This document shows positions 63,690 to 64,000 of a stretch of DNA of 64,000 bases, piece by piece. The notes beneath the pieces were generated by a model, which worked only from the letters and a program-made list of their open reading frames with translations, had not been told where the DNA came from and did not search any database. This DNA is from Aquarana catesbeiana (lineage: Eukaryota > Chordata > Amphibia > Anura > Ranidae): positions 71,034,726 to 71,098,725 of the forward strand of contig NC_133329.1 of NCBI RefSeq assembly GCF_042186555.1. The letters are read 5' to 3'. The position numbers and the translations under genes are program-made. Numbering within the stretch: position 1 is the stretch's first letter; the number at the start of each line of letters is the position of its first letter.

Positions 63690-64000
63690 ATAAATAAACG
63701 CACATACTCACCTAGGTGAATGCAGCATCAATCGAGATTTAGACAATCAAAGACTGCTGATCGCTCAGTTCTCGGTCTTCAGTAAGCAAAGAGACAGAAA
63801 CTGTCAGTCACCGGCTCTCTGCTCTGCCCCTACAGCGCTCACTGGAATGCCGTGACTGTGAAGGGGGCTGGTGTGGCTGGCTCAGCCTCACTGTGCTGAG
63901 AGGCTGAGAAAGATGTCGGTCAGGCTTCTGGGTGGATCGCAGCATTATAGTCAGGATCCCTTCAGAGCCTGGACCCGCTAAGTGACATCAGCTGACAGCA
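63690..64000. repeat. Dispersed repeat, copy 2 (cut by window end)
   Basis: CACCTAGGTGAATGCAGCAT, TCGCTCAGTTCT, CTCTGCTCTGCCCC, then ATGTCGGTCAGGC, matching 62060-62350 with moderate divergence. Confidence 0.7.

Larger units (their letters stand above)
61621..64000. other. No gene recognised
   Basis: The frames here are short and without recognisable domains. The only repeat structure seen is the pair listed at 62060 and 63690. The DNA could be intergenic or intronic. Confidence 0.5.

Overview
This is about 64 kb of eukaryotic genomic DNA made almost entirely of transposable elements and their debris. The mix (piggyBac, hAT, Tc1/mariner and Harbinger-like MITEs, a Tx1/L1-type LINE, a chromodomain Ty3/gypsy element, BEL/Pao, Penelope-like elements and long minisatellites) fits a large-genome amphibian, most likely a ranoid frog; that assignment is inference. 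I found no host protein-coding gene, rRNA, tRNA or CRISPR array. The long open frames are either transposon genes or by-products of tandem repeats.

Layout. 1-3424: piggyBac copy with a broken transposase on the minus strand. 3562-11166: TTAA-flanked, hAT-like and Harbinger-like MITEs and two foldback repeats. 11171-13056: head-to-head repeat block. 13061-19846: second, internally deleted piggyBac, interrupted by two hAT elements (15486-18148 and 18184-19095) with perfect 8-bp target-site duplications (TSDs); the first contains a 31-bp minisatellite and another TTAA MITE. 20860-32110: a minus-strand Tx1/L1-like LINE split by a Tc1 (23810-31541), itself split by a nearly intact gypsy chromovirus (24428-30537, TSD GAGGT). 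32110-34990: repeats and low-information DNA. About 34900-49120: a decayed minus-strand BEL/Pao element whose gag is split by a 7.5-kb head-to-head pair of Penelope-like elements (41401-48945) with a perfect 15-bp TSD. 49121-51818: TTAA MITE carrying two further insertions. 51823-54445: possible BEL 5' remnants, a Penelope-like fragment, a palindromic TA-flanked MITE and a 43-bp minisatellite. 54450-59060: a Tc1 relic with nested MITEs between 170-bp direct repeats, then more MITEs. 59072-61616: third TTAA MITE, expanded by a 24-bp minisatellite. 61621-64000: no gene seen, one repeat family present twice.

Relative ages follow from nesting: LINE, then Tc1, then gypsy; BEL, then the Penelope pair and the TTAA MITE; piggyBac, then the hAT elements. 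The most intact coding sequences are the gypsy polyprotein (one frame with two in-frame TGA codons) and the 790-residue Penelope-like RT/GIY-YIG frame. The most interesting signals are hammerhead-ribozyme-like motifs in Penelope-related DNA, whose helix I arms differ in sequence but stay complementary; the inverted Penelope pair inserted as one unit; and the TTAACCACTT terminus shared by piggyBac elements and otherwise unrelated MITEs.
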